Below, piece after piece: positions 38,557 through 53,067 of a DNA stretch of 64,000 nucleotides. The position numbers and the translations under genes are program-made. Within the stretch, counting starts at the first letter, position 1. Every line of letters starts with the position of its first letter. The stretch is taken from assembly GCF_040054535.1 (NCBI RefSeq), contig NC_090777.1:12683001-12747000 (forward strand). The letters are read 5' to 3'. The notes beneath the pieces were generated by a model, which was not told the DNA's origin, made no database searches, and worked only from the letters and a program-made list of their open reading frames with translations. Source of the stretch: Antennarius striatus. Lineage: Eukaryota; Chordata; Actinopteri; Lophiiformes; Antennariidae.

Positions 38557-41500
38557 GTTCGGGCACAAATGGTTACCTGTTCTCTGTTGCAGACAATGCT
38601 GTCTTTATTTGTGAGCCTAAGCTGGGCTGCCCAGAGCACAGGACACCTGAGAGGGTGTGGGAACTGCTCACACTGATCCACTCATGCTGCAGCCACTGAG
38701 CCATATGAACACATTCAAGCTGCTATCACATACTGACACGAGCTTATTGGTGTCTGGATGTGATTACTGGCTGGTTGTAGCTTCATGAAAGTATATATGT
38801 CATTAAATGTGAATTATCTATTTGTCTGGAAAACCTGCATTTTAATTTCTATGATCTTCTTTCGCCTTAATGCACTACCCTGAATCATGAATCAACATAC
38901 TTTAGAGAAAATCACCTCTCTGCTCACTGAAACTTCAAAGATGTCAAAGCTGACAATGAACCTCATCTACCACATTTGTTAAAAGATGAAAGCATTGAAT
39001 TATATCTACTCACATTCTTCATGCTGATACAATATCATGCTATTAAATTTTCAATTGCAAAGATGTGTATTTTCCCTTGTCATGGTAGGGTGTTATTTAT
39101 GACTGTTATTGACTTTATTGCCACTGTTTCCCCCTGTAATTTGACTAGGCTGCTCTAAGACACCATGTCTGGATACAGCTGTTAATGAATATCACTCTGG
39201 TATGTTCTTAATGTCAGCTCTCAAACGTGCAGCATATTTTCATTGTGATATTTTTCCTCTTGAGGATCCCAGAGTAATCATTTAATTGAGTGCATTAATG
39301 TGAGCACAATTCAGCGTCATGAAGCAGTGTAATTGTGTAATTAAAGTTACACCGTTACAAAACAAATAGATTCACTGTTGGAGTCAAGCCATTTGAAGTC
39401 CTAGAGAGTATGTTTCAACACAGTTTATTTTTCTAACGTGAGGTAGTGATTTTTGATTATAATACCCTCCTTTCACTGTAACACCCACGAACTACCTTTT
39501 TTTTTAACTGCTGGTAAAAGATGCATCCTTTCCTCGGTCAAATACCTCTTCAGTAGGTTTTTGACATGTCTGAAAAATGCTGGCCATCACATTATAATCT
39601 GAGTCGAACACACTTACCAGCTCCATCTTCTCCTTCTCCTAACAATGATCAGACTTTGCGGAAAGCGTCTGTTCCTCCCCCCACAAATAGTTTGTGTTCA
39701 CAAGTGTGAGTTGGGTGTGTTTGGTCAGACAGACTGGAGTGTCCTGACGGTGTGGTGCGACCAGCTCATGTGTGTTTGTGAGATGGCAGTTTAACTCGGT
39801 CACATCAGACCACTAATTGCCAAGCAGTAGACTAAAGAGCCCAGCAATGTCTGTAAAGGCAAGACATGACATCAGTCAGCGTCACTTATAGGAAAACCAC
39901 ACCTGGTAGAACTGGAGTTTGTGTCATTTTCTGTCAAGCTGAAAATCTCAGACATTTAATCATTGATTATAATGAGGGAACAATAAATATGTGCCTGACA
40001 ACTGCAGATCTAAAATACCATAACTGTCAGTTTTCAGCGTTTTCCATGTGATTGACTTATTAAGCCAAGCTGACAACAAAGAAACAACTCCAGGTCTATT
40101 TAAGCAAAAAAATAATAATAACGCACTGTAAAATATCAGGAGGGGAAGCCAGCTGGGATCTTGTTGGTATTTTAATGGGATTCATCTAAATCTCTGTCAA
40201 ACCAACTGAAATTCCAATCGGTGAATGCCAAGAAGACGTCTAGGTGATGCATTACTCTGCGTTTTTTCTTAAGATAAGACACCTGAATGTTTTGCGTGAG
40301 TGGATTCAGGTCAGGGAGTTTCTCGGCATTTGTTCACCAGTCCCTCCACCCACTTCAGACAGGTGAGCACCCTGGAGGCTGCAGACGAAGCGGATGATTG
40401 GGGGGGGGGGGTCTAAATGTGTACAGATAGTGTTGGTCTACCTAATTCTTCCCCAGAGCCTCAGGCAACGTACCCACGACCTTCTGGGACACTATGAAGA
40501 TGCATAATGACAACGTGACTTACAAACACACAAACCTGTGACACACACACCTGACAGAGGCAGCAGGTCAGAGTTCTGCTTGTGATTGAAAGCGACAAGA
40601 CGTACAGAGGCCTTTCCTGACCTTGTCTCACCCAGTGGGATTCCCTCTAACAGACAGGGGCAAACAGTCAGCACTCATTTAAAAGCCTGAAAAAATGGCA
40701 GTCATCTCACACTTAAACACCAAGGCTATCGGACCTTTAACCTCCCCTTCCCCCGCTTTGCATTGCCACCATAACAACCACAGTTAGAGGACAGATAGAA
40801 GACACACAGACGAGAACGAAGACACAAAGGAGCTATTGACAAACTTATGGAAATAACCTGGTCTAATTATGGTTCTTTGTTATAAGTTGTAAAAGCTACC
40901 AAGTGGATGGAGGGTGAAGGATCCAACACACAGTAAATCCACAAAATCTCATAATCAGTACCTCCTGACAGATGATGGTTATCAGCCGGAGAGCAGAGAC
41001 TTGAAGACAGAGTGCTGATTTAGGATGTTTGGGCAGGTTACATATGAAGAACAAGACTTCAGGAATCTATTTTAGAGAGCCCTTTGTTCACTTGCAGTCG
41101 GTCCAGAAAAAAATGACTTTTACGAAAGACTCGACTTTGTTTCACGTGGCTTTATGTTTAAGGTATCATTAATGATTTGTCCATACAATGTCTTGCTTTT
41201 GAATAATGAGTTGATGACTTGGTATTGAATATATCATTAGGCTACTTCCTTTATTTTTGAAAGAAACAAATATTTTGTTTATTAATCAGTGAATGAAAAC
41301 ATGCCTCTTTAATTCTTTGTCTAACATGAAATCTTAAACTTCCTTTGTTTTTTTCTGTTTTTCAGAGCAACCAAAATTGAAAGTTACTGAATTTAGAATC
41401 ATATGACAAACATAAAAAGCAACAAATCTTTATTTAAAAGTGCAATTTATGTTTGGATTATTCCACAAACAATGTAAATACATATGTATTACGACACATG

Positions 41501-42056
41501 TAAAAAGAAAATCCAAATAAGGTACAATGACAGTACGTTCAATAATTTATATTTAACCAAGCCTAATCTCTTCAAACAAAATTCAAAGCAGCTGGTTTTC
41601 AGTCATCCCTTTAAATCCAATGGATTTGGATTTTAATGTGGAATGGCACCAAAATTTAAAAAAAAAGTGTTTTATTCCATGACTAGTTAAAGACAATGTT
41701 CCTGCAAAAACATCTACTTCAGTAATGTCGTAAAAAGAAAAATATCCATACAACAGAATCAAATGGACTGAGACCCATAACTCCTCCGAGTTTCATGGAA
41801 ATCCATCCCGTAATTTTATTGTAATCCTGCTGACAATCCGGGCAATATCGGTGCCAGCACAGCCACCTTAATACAAGTAACACATTCCCTGTTCACTCGT
41901 TTTAGGGCAACATTTACTGGAAAGACACAAACATCTCACAGCTCTTTCGGGGAATAAATCATCTTGAAACTAATTTTTCAACAATTTTGTGTTCAGCTGG
42001 AAATTTCCTTGAATTGAAGGCTTGTATAATAAGTAAGAGAGTATTTACACTCAAGT

Positions 42057-42080
42057 TATTGTTGTTGTTGTTGTTGTTTT
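42057..42080. repeat. (GTT)n short microsatellite
   Basis: About seven GTT units, about 30 bp left of the 31-bp minisatellite. Confidence 0.9.
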
Positions 42081-42108
42081 TTCATTAAAAATAAGAAAAA
42101 AAATTATC

Positions 42109-42340
42109 ATCTACCAACGCTTAGAAATAAGCAAATTCCACCTACCTCTGTTAAGAAATGAGTAGATATCACCTGCCATGTATAAAAATAAACAAGTTTA
42201 ACCTACCAATGTTTAAAAATAAATAAATGTCATCTACTAGTCTTTTGAAAAAAATAAATGTGACCTACTGATGTTTAGAAATAATGAATATCACCTACCA
42301 ATTTATAAAAATAAGTATCACCTACCAGCGTTTAAAGTGG
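42109..42340. repeat. Minisatellite, about 31-bp unit, 7-8 diverged copies
   Basis: Successive units begin ACCTACC or a one-base variant and carry a GTTTAAAAATAAATAAAT-like A-rich half. Unit starts are near 42109, 42140, 42171, 42202, 42233, 42264, 42294 and 42320. The last units are shortened. Confidence 0.8.
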
Positions 42341-43621
42341 GGAAGCAAATCCTTTGTCTTTCAGGCACAGGTGGTAATTTAATCAGATATTTGAACATTA
42401 TAATCCTTGTTCAAGAGTTACTGAGTTAAATGAGATTCTGTGTCGTGGAGTTCTGGTTCACATTTGTTTCAGAGGGTGAGGTCGGGTTGTTCTCAAACTG
42501 TCAATCAGAGCTTACTGATTCCAATCTGATCCTTTGCCACTGAGTTCTCAAAAGACTGACCTACTTTACAACTAATTGCTGATACATCTCCGGCATTCAT
42601 CTGCTCCCGTGATCGCTCACACTCCCTTCATCACGTTTTTGAGCTGTTGTTCCAGTTTTTCCTCACAGATCAGCAGCAGTTACTCCTCACTCCCCTCCGA
42701 ACGTCTTTCTTTAATTATCTGGACAGGTACGGACAAGCCATCCGCTGGGCTGCTTGTTGTTTTGAAACATAATAGGGTAAAAGTGGGACACACCTTTTAA
42801 CAAGTTGACCAGTTTCACTTTAGCCTGCAGCTAGAGCTATAAACTATTCATAATAAAATAGTGAATACCAGCAGTGTCATCAGGATTAAAGCAATAAATC
42901 CGAAGCAGTTTACTGAGTTACTGCTGCTTTGCTTGAGAGAAACAGCTGGTTTGTGGGGGGGGTTTTCTTCAAGAAGAAAAACACCCGCTGAACCAAAAAC
43001 ATATTATCTTGCTCGTGAACAAATGTGAAAGACTTTGGCATCTAATTGGCTGGGGTACAATTAGGATTGTGGGAATAGAGTTGGAGCTGTGATCAGGAAA
43101 CATCGCCTGTGGGCTCCGGGTTGAACATCATGCATTGGCCAAATATTCTTTCACAGACAGATGAACCAAAACATGACCGAGTCTGTGCAGTAGAACAGTT
43201 TTCTCTGGTTGCCTTTCTTTTTACTGTACATGTTAAAGCAACGGCTACACAATGTTATTATTGAGGCTTTAACCCTTAAGTTCACATCCAACTTACAACA
43301 CCTCTGAACTCTAATGAGACTACCTGACCCACAGAAACACCTTTCCACATTCTCTGAATTACTCCATTCCACTGAAACTGACCACTAAACCAAGACATAG
43401 AAACTAAACTCTACATGTTCAGAAGCAACAACTGCTATTGCGGGGTATTAAGGCTGCTGTTTGGCCAAGAATTATAGGAAAGTGTTCTCAAAACGTTACT
43501 GTCACTGATGTACAAATGATGGATTGTGTTCAGTGAGTGATGTATACTGATTTTAGCCGACTCAGGAAAGAACTGATCCATGCAAAAAAACACAGCTGCC
43601 ATGTTCACATGAATGTGAATA

Positions 43622-43974
43622 CAGTGCGCTCTCACGCATTTGTGCATCAACGCTCGCAACTTCACCTCATCGCGGATTTTGGTAGGCAGTCACATGATAC
43701 CGTACGCACATTCTATTGGCTGATGGCATCCGGAAGTGTGCTATGTTCTGTGAGTCTTGGACTTACGAGAGACACAAAAGTGCTTTAAACAGTTGATAAG
43801 AGTGAGGGAAAAGGAAATCCAGACAGAAGGTGGTTTAATATCAATATGGGGAGGGTTCATTAACGTTTAAATTACCCTAAATAATAAGATAAATAGTTTG
43901 TTGTTCTATCGCGGAATTCGTTTATCGCGTGTGGTTCCTGGAACGCATTAACCGTGAGGAACGAAGGCGCGCTG
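43622..43974 (-). mobile_element. Pogo/Tigger-like MITE, copy 2 (about 353 bp)
   Basis: The + strand begins CAGTGCGCTCTCACGC after a TA and ends GAAGGCGCGCTG before CA. Read on the - strand it aligns along its whole length with copies 1 and 3 (AACCCTCCCCATA, CTTTTGTGTCTC, CAGCCAATAGAATG blocks). It is the most complete copy. Confidence 0.8.
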
Positions 43975-46959
43975 CACCTGAAGGAGCATAGGTTGCTTTT
44001 GCAGGTTGGGGGAGGTGAGGGAGGTACAGGTAAAGAAGAGGGTGAGGTGTGTCATTCTGAATTGCTTTCGCAAAGCTTGCCTGCACGCTCACACGTGCAC
44101 ACACACTCACATAATACTCAGACAGCTATTGTCTGAGTGGCAGGTGATGGGGCAGGTGCTCTGCAGACGTATGGGGGAGGGAGGAAGTGGGAAGAGGAAC
44201 GGCCCTGCGATGAGTTCAAATCTGTGCGTTATGCTAGAAAAGAGAGAATTGAAATGCATACCATGCACACTGATTAGAAATTCAATCACTCAATCCTGAC
44301 TCTCCCTTAGGCCCTGGAAATCATGTGGTGAATATTCAACATATATGGTCATGAAAGTCTTCCATCACACAGGGAATCATGTCCAGTATGTTATGGACTT
44401 TCAAGAACAGATCAAGGTCCTGATTTACTGATTTGCGCTTTGCACGGATAGAATGTCCGATGTGCAGATGGTGCATTTGTGTCGACAAAGCGCAGTAAAT
44501 CAGATAATCCAGAAATCCCCCACAGCTATGTATTTGTGCTTTAGCCAAAATATGTATTTCCAGACTGCCCATGCCCACACAGCAGTAAATTCACAATCAC
44601 TTAGTCACGGCAGACACAAAAGACAACCCTCAGCGCGGCCCGTCTTCTCACTGATGAACTTTGGGGTTTGAACGGTGTTCAGACAATCAGTCCCCACTAA
44701 TAAAAACAGTAACCTTGATTTGCTGTCTATCTCTCTTAAAGCAACAAGTGCATTTCACCTCCCCTCCTAAAAAAAAACCCCCCAAACAAAACAAAAAAAA
44801 GAAGAAAAAAAAGAAACACCTCATGCTGCACACACATACAGATCGACGAACACTAATCATCTTACAACCTCACACTCTTTGTTTGGATGAGACTACAGCT
44901 ACAGAAGAAATGTTGAGTCTGGGGCTAAAATGTCCAACAAAGGAGATCAGACTGCCAAGTCATGTACAATTTTTAACAACCCCCTTATCCAACATATTCC
45001 AGACATGCACTTACCTGCCCACTCTGCAACAACTCACCGCTGCACTGTAACAATCACGTTCAAGCCTCACTCTGCGCTGCTAGGGGGCTGCTGCCAACAG
45101 TACACATGGAATAAATAAATACGAAGCTGCTGAGCATCCATATGTGTTGGATACTTGGCTAAAAGGGAATAATAATAGTAAAAAGTGTCTATTTTCCAGT
45201 ATTCTGCTGCAACACACGTGTAACTATTGAGGAAACTGATTCAAACAGATTTCAGTAGGATTTGTAATTAGAGACGTAAAAATATCAAAGCAAGCCATGT
45301 CCTGTGTATCCATGTGGTGAATCCTATCAGAGCTGTTTTCCTGAATTCCACGTGGAGAAAATAACTCTGTTTGTAACTCTAACCCATTTACACTGTTCAA
45401 GACATACGAGGCACCTGCCTTCAGATTAAACAGCTTGACTTCCACTTCCAACACCAAAACATCATGAAACAAGTAGTGGAGTGTTTCTTGTTCTCGGTAC
45501 TCTACCTTCGTGGTGTTATCAGCCTAGTGTGTGCGCTGGAAGGTGACCAGCAGCAGTGTGTGAATCCAGGCCATCCCAGGGTCAGGCTGAGCCTCTCTAC
45601 TATCCATTGCTGCCTTGTGTTCCTCCCAGTTTCTTTACTTTTCTTTAGTCTCTCATCCCTCTGGTTCTGGATTTGTTGTTCTTTTTAATACCAAGGAGAC
45701 TTTTCCAGATCTGTTTTCATCTGTCTGGTTCTTCGTCTTGTTTTCAGGATCCTCAGGAAAACAAAAGCAGGTTGCAAAACAGCCACCACTTGCAGCTCTC
45801 AGACTTACTTACAATGCAGATCCCTTCTCTAAGCTCTCTCTTCCCTCTCGCTTCGTTCCCCTCCCTATCTCCCTCCCTCTCATTGCCACTGTTGAGTGGA
45901 GCGCTCCCATTTTCTCTTTCTCTCTCTCTCCTCCCCCTCTCTTGCTCATCCACTAATAGTTATTTGGTGTTTCACGTCAACACCTGCTCTGAGACAGACA
46001 GATAGACAGACAGAAGCAGCAGCAGATGAAGACGGTGTTTGACTTGGTGGTGGTGGTGGTGGGATCTACTCTATTGGCACGACAACACATTCTTGTGTGT
46101 GTCCAACTGTGGCGTCACTCGAATGCCTAAGAAAACATTTAAATTCCAAAGGAGTACAAAACTTCACTTGTAAAAGTTTCATCTGCCTCTTTGTGTTTGT
46201 GCTTGTATTTATTTGTTCTTCTGTGTGTTCAGATCCCTTGATAGAGAGGCTCATGTGTACAATGTGTGTGTGCGTCTCAATGAAACTTACAGTACAATCA
46301 AACTGTGGAGTTTGTGAATGGGAGAATCTGCTCTGGTAAACATGCCAGTCGTGATGGCGATGCCAAGCAGAACCACCTCAGCTTCATCAACTCAATGCCT
46401 ACCTCTGGTCCATCCTCTGGTCCATCCTTCTGTGATCCTTACCAAAGACATGAACATCGATAAGTTGATTTTCATGGTTGCCATTTTCCATCATCACCTC
46501 CACTGAGTAGAAAATAGCAGCTACTATTTAAAATCTGTGGCTGTAGGATTGTGCCGGGAAGGATATACACGTACAATGTTTTCTCAACACCCTTTAGCAA
46601 CTGCTGTTTTTTCAAGTCTGCATGGAAGTTACACTATAATAGTATCTTCTAAACCCACTACATCCGTGGCTAGGGGCGTGAGGCAGGGGACACTCCGAGC
46701 GTCACGCCAGCGCACTGCAGAAGCTATTTGCTGGAAATCCTAAAAAAAAAAGAGCCAGCATCACATATTGAAGCACTGAGAGTAGCATACAAATGACAAT
46801 AGTATTATTAATATACAAATATTCTTAGGCGGTGAAACAGAACTTAAATCTGAGTTATGATGGAATTGTTATGTAAAGAATGAATACAATTATGAAATGA
46901 AAACTTTTTTTTAATTATCTGCTGTAATCCCTGAAGGAAAATTAAGAATCCGCTCTACA

Positions 46960-47150
46960 CACAGGTTAGTGGGTACATGCATATATACAAACACACAGGG
47001 GCCTGTGGGCATGCAGGTGAGGGGGAGGCTGCTTCATGGTACTCCTCCAGTCAGCAACTTGTAAAGGGGACGGGGCCTTGCTCAGGGGCGCCTCGGTAGG
47101 TGAGCTGACACCTCCCACTGTCAGCTCACACTCGAAAGTGACTATTTTTT
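46960..47150 (-). mobile_element. tRNA-derived SINE fragment, head missing
   Basis: It matches the 3' two-thirds of the SINE at 51378-51650 (CTGACACCTCCCACTGTCAG, then GCCTTGCTCAGGGGCGCC and CAGGGGCCTGTGGGCATGC) in the same orientation. The A/B-box region is absent. Confidence 0.75.
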
Positions 47151-49954
47151 CATCAATATAAATTAGTATGAGTGAAACGACAAATATATGAGGGATGGAG
47201 TTCTGAAGTTTAGTTCAGTCTGAATTTCATGCAGCTATTTTAACCTCTTTAAGCTATTTGTTATGGTTCACTGGTGCGTCTCTTTATTTATTTGTTCATT
47301 TACTGATGCAGCACTCAGTCGTTTGAAACAGGAAGCATAACCAGATATTTATGACTTTGACCAACTTGATAAGGTGATACATTTCATATTAAAAATAGTT
47401 GTAAAAATATGTTGTGTGTGTGTGTATGTTTGGATGAGTCATGAACTTTATTGAATCACGTTTTGTGAATATTTTCTTTAATTTGCAGCATTGCTACCTT
47501 GTGGCTGACATAGAACTTGTGGTTTTTCCAGCCGGTGCACGCATGTTCCTCCTTCATCACGCCAGCAGCCAGCCAGTGTCCACAATACATAGTTGTGCTT
47601 GCTGACTTGTACTGACTCACTCTTTCTGCCATGGCAGAAAAATGCACAGCAGTCAAAACAATCAGGAAATGAATGTAGCCGAGAGGAAAAAAGAAACTGT
47701 ATTTAAAAAAAGAATGACAAAAGTGAACTGATGGACGTGTGTGTGGGGCTGGTAAAGCATACACAAGTTAAAGGACGAGTTAAAATAAGAGTCAGGAGTT
47801 GCCCAAGGCCAAAACTCTCCATGGAGTTTTTGAGAGGAGGAGGAAGGAAGACAGAAATCATTAACTGACATTTGTCTGTTTCTGACTCCAGTAAATCAGC
47901 ATCTTCTTCATCTGTCTTCTCTCTGTGAGAACAACGTCTACCAGCTGACACTTCAGCGTTTCAATCCCACTCTGAGGATGTCAACAGTCTGGATTTATTG
48001 AGTTTGCCTTAAATGTGAAGCGGCTATTACCAACATGCCCTCACTGAGGCGCCATCGCCCCCCTCACTACATCAAACAGCAGCATCTCCGAACAGCATCC
48101 AAGTAAGAAAAGTGAACATGCTCAGTTCAGGGTGTCTGTGTTTGGACATCTACATTTTGAACACTTCATGTCACTTCAAGTGAAGTGTTTAACAATGTTC
48201 ATTATAATATGCAGTAACATTTCACAGCAAAAGCCATACAGGGGGAAATGAATTACAAAAAAAAAAGCTGCTGGTCTTTGGCCTTTTTACAGCATCAGCT
48301 AATGATAAAAAGTGGTTGAGCTTTAGCCTCTAGAGGTCAAAACAAATTGCACACAGTAACTAAGTGAGCCCTCCAATGACCTTCTAAAGAATGACTGATC
48401 TACGTAACGTGGTGAGTATTTTGTAGGGTTATATTTGCTACAGAGCAAAGTCATGAGGACATAATATTCAATTTAGTTGTTTTACCTATCCTTTATGTTA
48501 TATGCAGAAAAATCAACCTTCGGCTTTAGTTCATGTAAAACCCCAAAAAGGTGCTGTGCTGTATAGCATCAGGAGGACGTCTCAGCCTTCACTGCATTGT
48601 GGCCAAACTTTATGAAAGACGATTCTAAATGACTGGCGCGCCTCAGATGTGTGGGCCAATGGAGATATCGCAGGATCCTCATTAAATTTTCACAATCAAG
48701 TCAACAATATCCTGGTTTTTTATTTTAGTCACAGACATTCTGAGTTTCAGTCTTATTGTAGTGAATAGTATTGATGTTTGAATCTTTCCACCAGGACCTC
48801 TTCTTCATGTAAAGTCTGAGAACAGATGGAATCATTTCAAACTGGAACTTGAACTTGCAGTCAAACGTAATGAAGAGTGTTTTTTTAGGATGTCTTTGCT
48901 TTGATCTTTATGATGCATTCATTCTGGGGCCTCAGAACCAAGTTCAGATAAGAAACACCTGCATGAGATCAGGGACAGATTTTCAAACATTAACATGTTG
49001 CTTGTCTTTCCTGAATGTGAATTACATCATCAACTTTGAAATGAAATTGAAGTGAAATTCTTGACAAACTGTGATCTCAAAATAAAAAGGTGAGTCAGCT
49101 GAATTTTTGTTGACTTTAGCTTCCATAAAGGATTGTTTATCATGATGTCCCTGTAAAGACTGCATTCCACTTAAGGACAAAGTTCACTCATGTTATCCCA
49201 CATGAGCCGTGTCTTTCATCCCTCCGACGTTCCTCATCTTCTCCACTAAAACCAGTTATTTTCAGTGGTGGAGTCCTAACTCATGTTCCCAAAGGACCTG
49301 TCGCTTGCTTCAGAGGAGGCGTCCAGTTGGGTTTGGAAAAAGAAGGAATGGGGAAGAAGCAGAGAGACAGAATTTACTCCATCAGACCAAAAAGTCCACG
49401 AGACATGTCAACGGTCAAACAACTTGAAAACAAACTTTGTTGCTACAATCCAGTGAAATGCAGCTGCCTGCTGCCATATAATGTTTCATTGTGTGGCTGG
49501 TTTTAAGTGACACTAGACTAGCAATAAAGAATCTTTCGTTAGTTACTACATTTTAAACATAGTAATGAGTGAGTTAATAAATCACCTGTCAGTCTCATGA
49601 CAGTGTGCTAATGCTATATTCGATAGGAGGACAAACTCAGAAATCCCATTTTGGGAATTTCCGACTTTTGAAACATGTGTTCACATCATCATCTTGGAAA
49701 TAGTCAATAGCCAATAACGTTTGTATTGATAAAACTGGAGGTGACAAGTGTGCAGATCACAATTATTACTCATGAAAGATGAAACACCTAATGCTCCACC
49801 TTCATTTAAAATGACATTGTCTAATTGTTTGGGGTTTTTTGCAGTTGGACTTTTTATTTTCTCAATTCCTGATGTGACTCAAAGTCAGCATTTAGTTGAG
49901 TTGAGTTGAGTTGAGTTGAGTTGAGTTTAGTGTAAAGCCTGGAAAGGGAACAAT

Positions 49955-51182
<1,228 letters not shown>

Positions 51183-51377
51183 CTTAGTTTAAGCTCACAG
51201 AATTCACTTAGAAGAAGCTTGTGAACATAAATTATCTGAATATCAATAAATTGAACTCCTCACGATTACATCAATATTAGCATTTAAAAAAAAATACTGA
51301 TTATGATTCGCACAGGGAAATTAGTGGCATACTCTAGTTAGTTTTAAATCATGCATAAATATGTGTGTACAGGCCCT

Positions 51378-51650
51378 GAACACACAAACACACACATGGG
51401 GCCTGTACGCATGCAGGGGAGGTTGAGTGGTGAGCCGCAACTTCATGGTGCGCTCAAATGAGCAACTCGTAAGGGGGACGGCGCCTCGCTCAAGGGCGCC
51501 TCGCTCAAGGGCACCTCGGCAGTGCTCCGGATGTGAGCTGACACCTCCCACTGTCAGCTCACCTCTGGGTGTGTTTGGGCGGAAGCGGGAATCGAAGCGC
51601 CGATGTTGAATTATAGGACGACCCGCTCTACCACTGAGACACTGCCGCCC
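51378..51650 (-). mobile_element. tRNA-derived SINE, full length
   Basis: On the - strand it starts GGGCGGCAGTGTCTCAGTGG, with an A-box TGGTAGAGCGGG (complement of 51622-51633) and a B-box GCTTCGATTCC (complement of 51588-51598). The body includes TGAGCTGACAGTGGGAGGTG and a duplicated CCTTGAGCGAGGCGC (51483-51512). It ends ACAGGCCCCATGTGTGTG. It is a Pol III-type SINE head, not a functional tRNA, because no tRNA 3' half fold follows. Confidence 0.85.
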
Positions 51651-52096
51651 TTTTACATTAGTTTAGTTGTTGTCACATTGTTTTAATGACTTTAAAGCAA
51701 TTTTGTTCACATCTTCCTCGACCAAGATGAAAACAGTGACTTTGCAAAACTTTCAAAAAATACTTGTGTGTTGTTGTTACTTATCTTTTCCCAACTAAGT
51801 ATCCTCCTGCCTTGATAGCAAAAACTATGCAAATTAAATAGGTTAAATTTTTCAAAAAGAAAAAACTGCACATTTGAAGAAAGTCTGTTTGTAAATAGAA
51901 GTTAATTTAATTTGAACATGACTCATAATATTGATTTAACTTCTTGATTTACTGTATCAGCCAGCTGGACATTGTCTCCTCAACTTCCATCTCAGACACA
52001 TCGATTCCTTCATCCTTTTATCATCTTGTAGTGTAGTACTCACCTGTCCTCATCCAGCAACACTCTATACATTAGACCTTTGACAGCATAGGTCAT

Positions 52097-52241
<145 letters not shown>

Positions 52242-52997
52242 GGGTGAACATATGTACCTAATACATTTAGAAATACACAGAAACACTCCTTACTGTATTG
52301 TCTATAAGTAAATTCTGGATGGACAAGCTGTAATCCTCAGTACAGAGTAAAACACTAACAAAGGGTGTGCATCAACTGTTCAAGGTGTGTGTACAGTGTT
52401 TACAACAGCTAGTTGAGCCACAGGTGCTTTTTAAAAGCTCTGTGGAGGTGTGTGCATGGGTGGGAGAGCTTTTAAAATCCTTTGAAATCTGGAATCTATT
52501 TATGAGAAACTCGAGTTCCAAGAGGCTCAGTGACAGGTCCAAAGCTGTGGGTAACATGTGAACTCTGCCTACACGTTGTTTCAGTGATCACAGGGTAACA
52601 ACATGCTGTACAGCATCAGTCACTCACAGTACAAATCTCGTATTGACGTCAGATGATTGAAAATAAATCAAATAAAATGTAAATAAAGAAACGACTAAGT
52701 AGAAAGGTCATAATGTTAATAGGAACTAAGACATCATGAGCTGTCCAAATGTTGGCTAAATAAAAGCATATTTAATATTATTGGGTTTAACTGACCCTTA
52801 AGTATTATAAAGATCGAAGGATAACACAAACATACTGTAGCTGCAATTTTCTCTCTCGGACTAATTCTTATCAGGGTGTTTGTGAGCTTAGCTGCCGCTA
52901 AGCAGCTATATATTTCCTTAGATTTCCTTATTTTAAGACACATTGATTTTAAGAGTCTTAAGTTGTCCAAAATATTTATAAAAACAGCGACTGGGGT

Positions 52998-53003
52998 TTT
53001 ATT
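52998..53003 (-). promoter_or_regulatory. Candidate polyadenylation signal close to the ano7 read-through stop
   Basis: TTTATT on the + strand (AATAAA in the ano7 sense), about 65 nt past the TGA at 53068-53070. It supports the possibility that the last visible exon is terminal and that the GTGAGT inside it is unused or used only in an alternative transcript. Confidence 0.35.
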
Positions 53004-53067
53004 ACAGTATATGTTGTGTTGTTGCAGATCACTTTGTGTGCACATGTGCGTTTGTGTGTCCCGTGCT

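Noticed and set aside
44006-45956. Several 100-130-aa open frames (44.0-46.0 kb)
   Set aside because: Low-complexity composition (C/T- or A-rich), no homology that I recognise and no matching exon phases.
51585-51650. tRNA gene
   Set aside because: A- and B-box matches are present, but the cloverleaf cannot be completed and the sequence continues into a SINE body.
52020-52090. Extra ano7 terminal exon ending at a donor-like GTGAGT near 52040
   Set aside because: There is no acceptor apart from the TG tract, no resemblance to anoctamins, and it would not be terminal.
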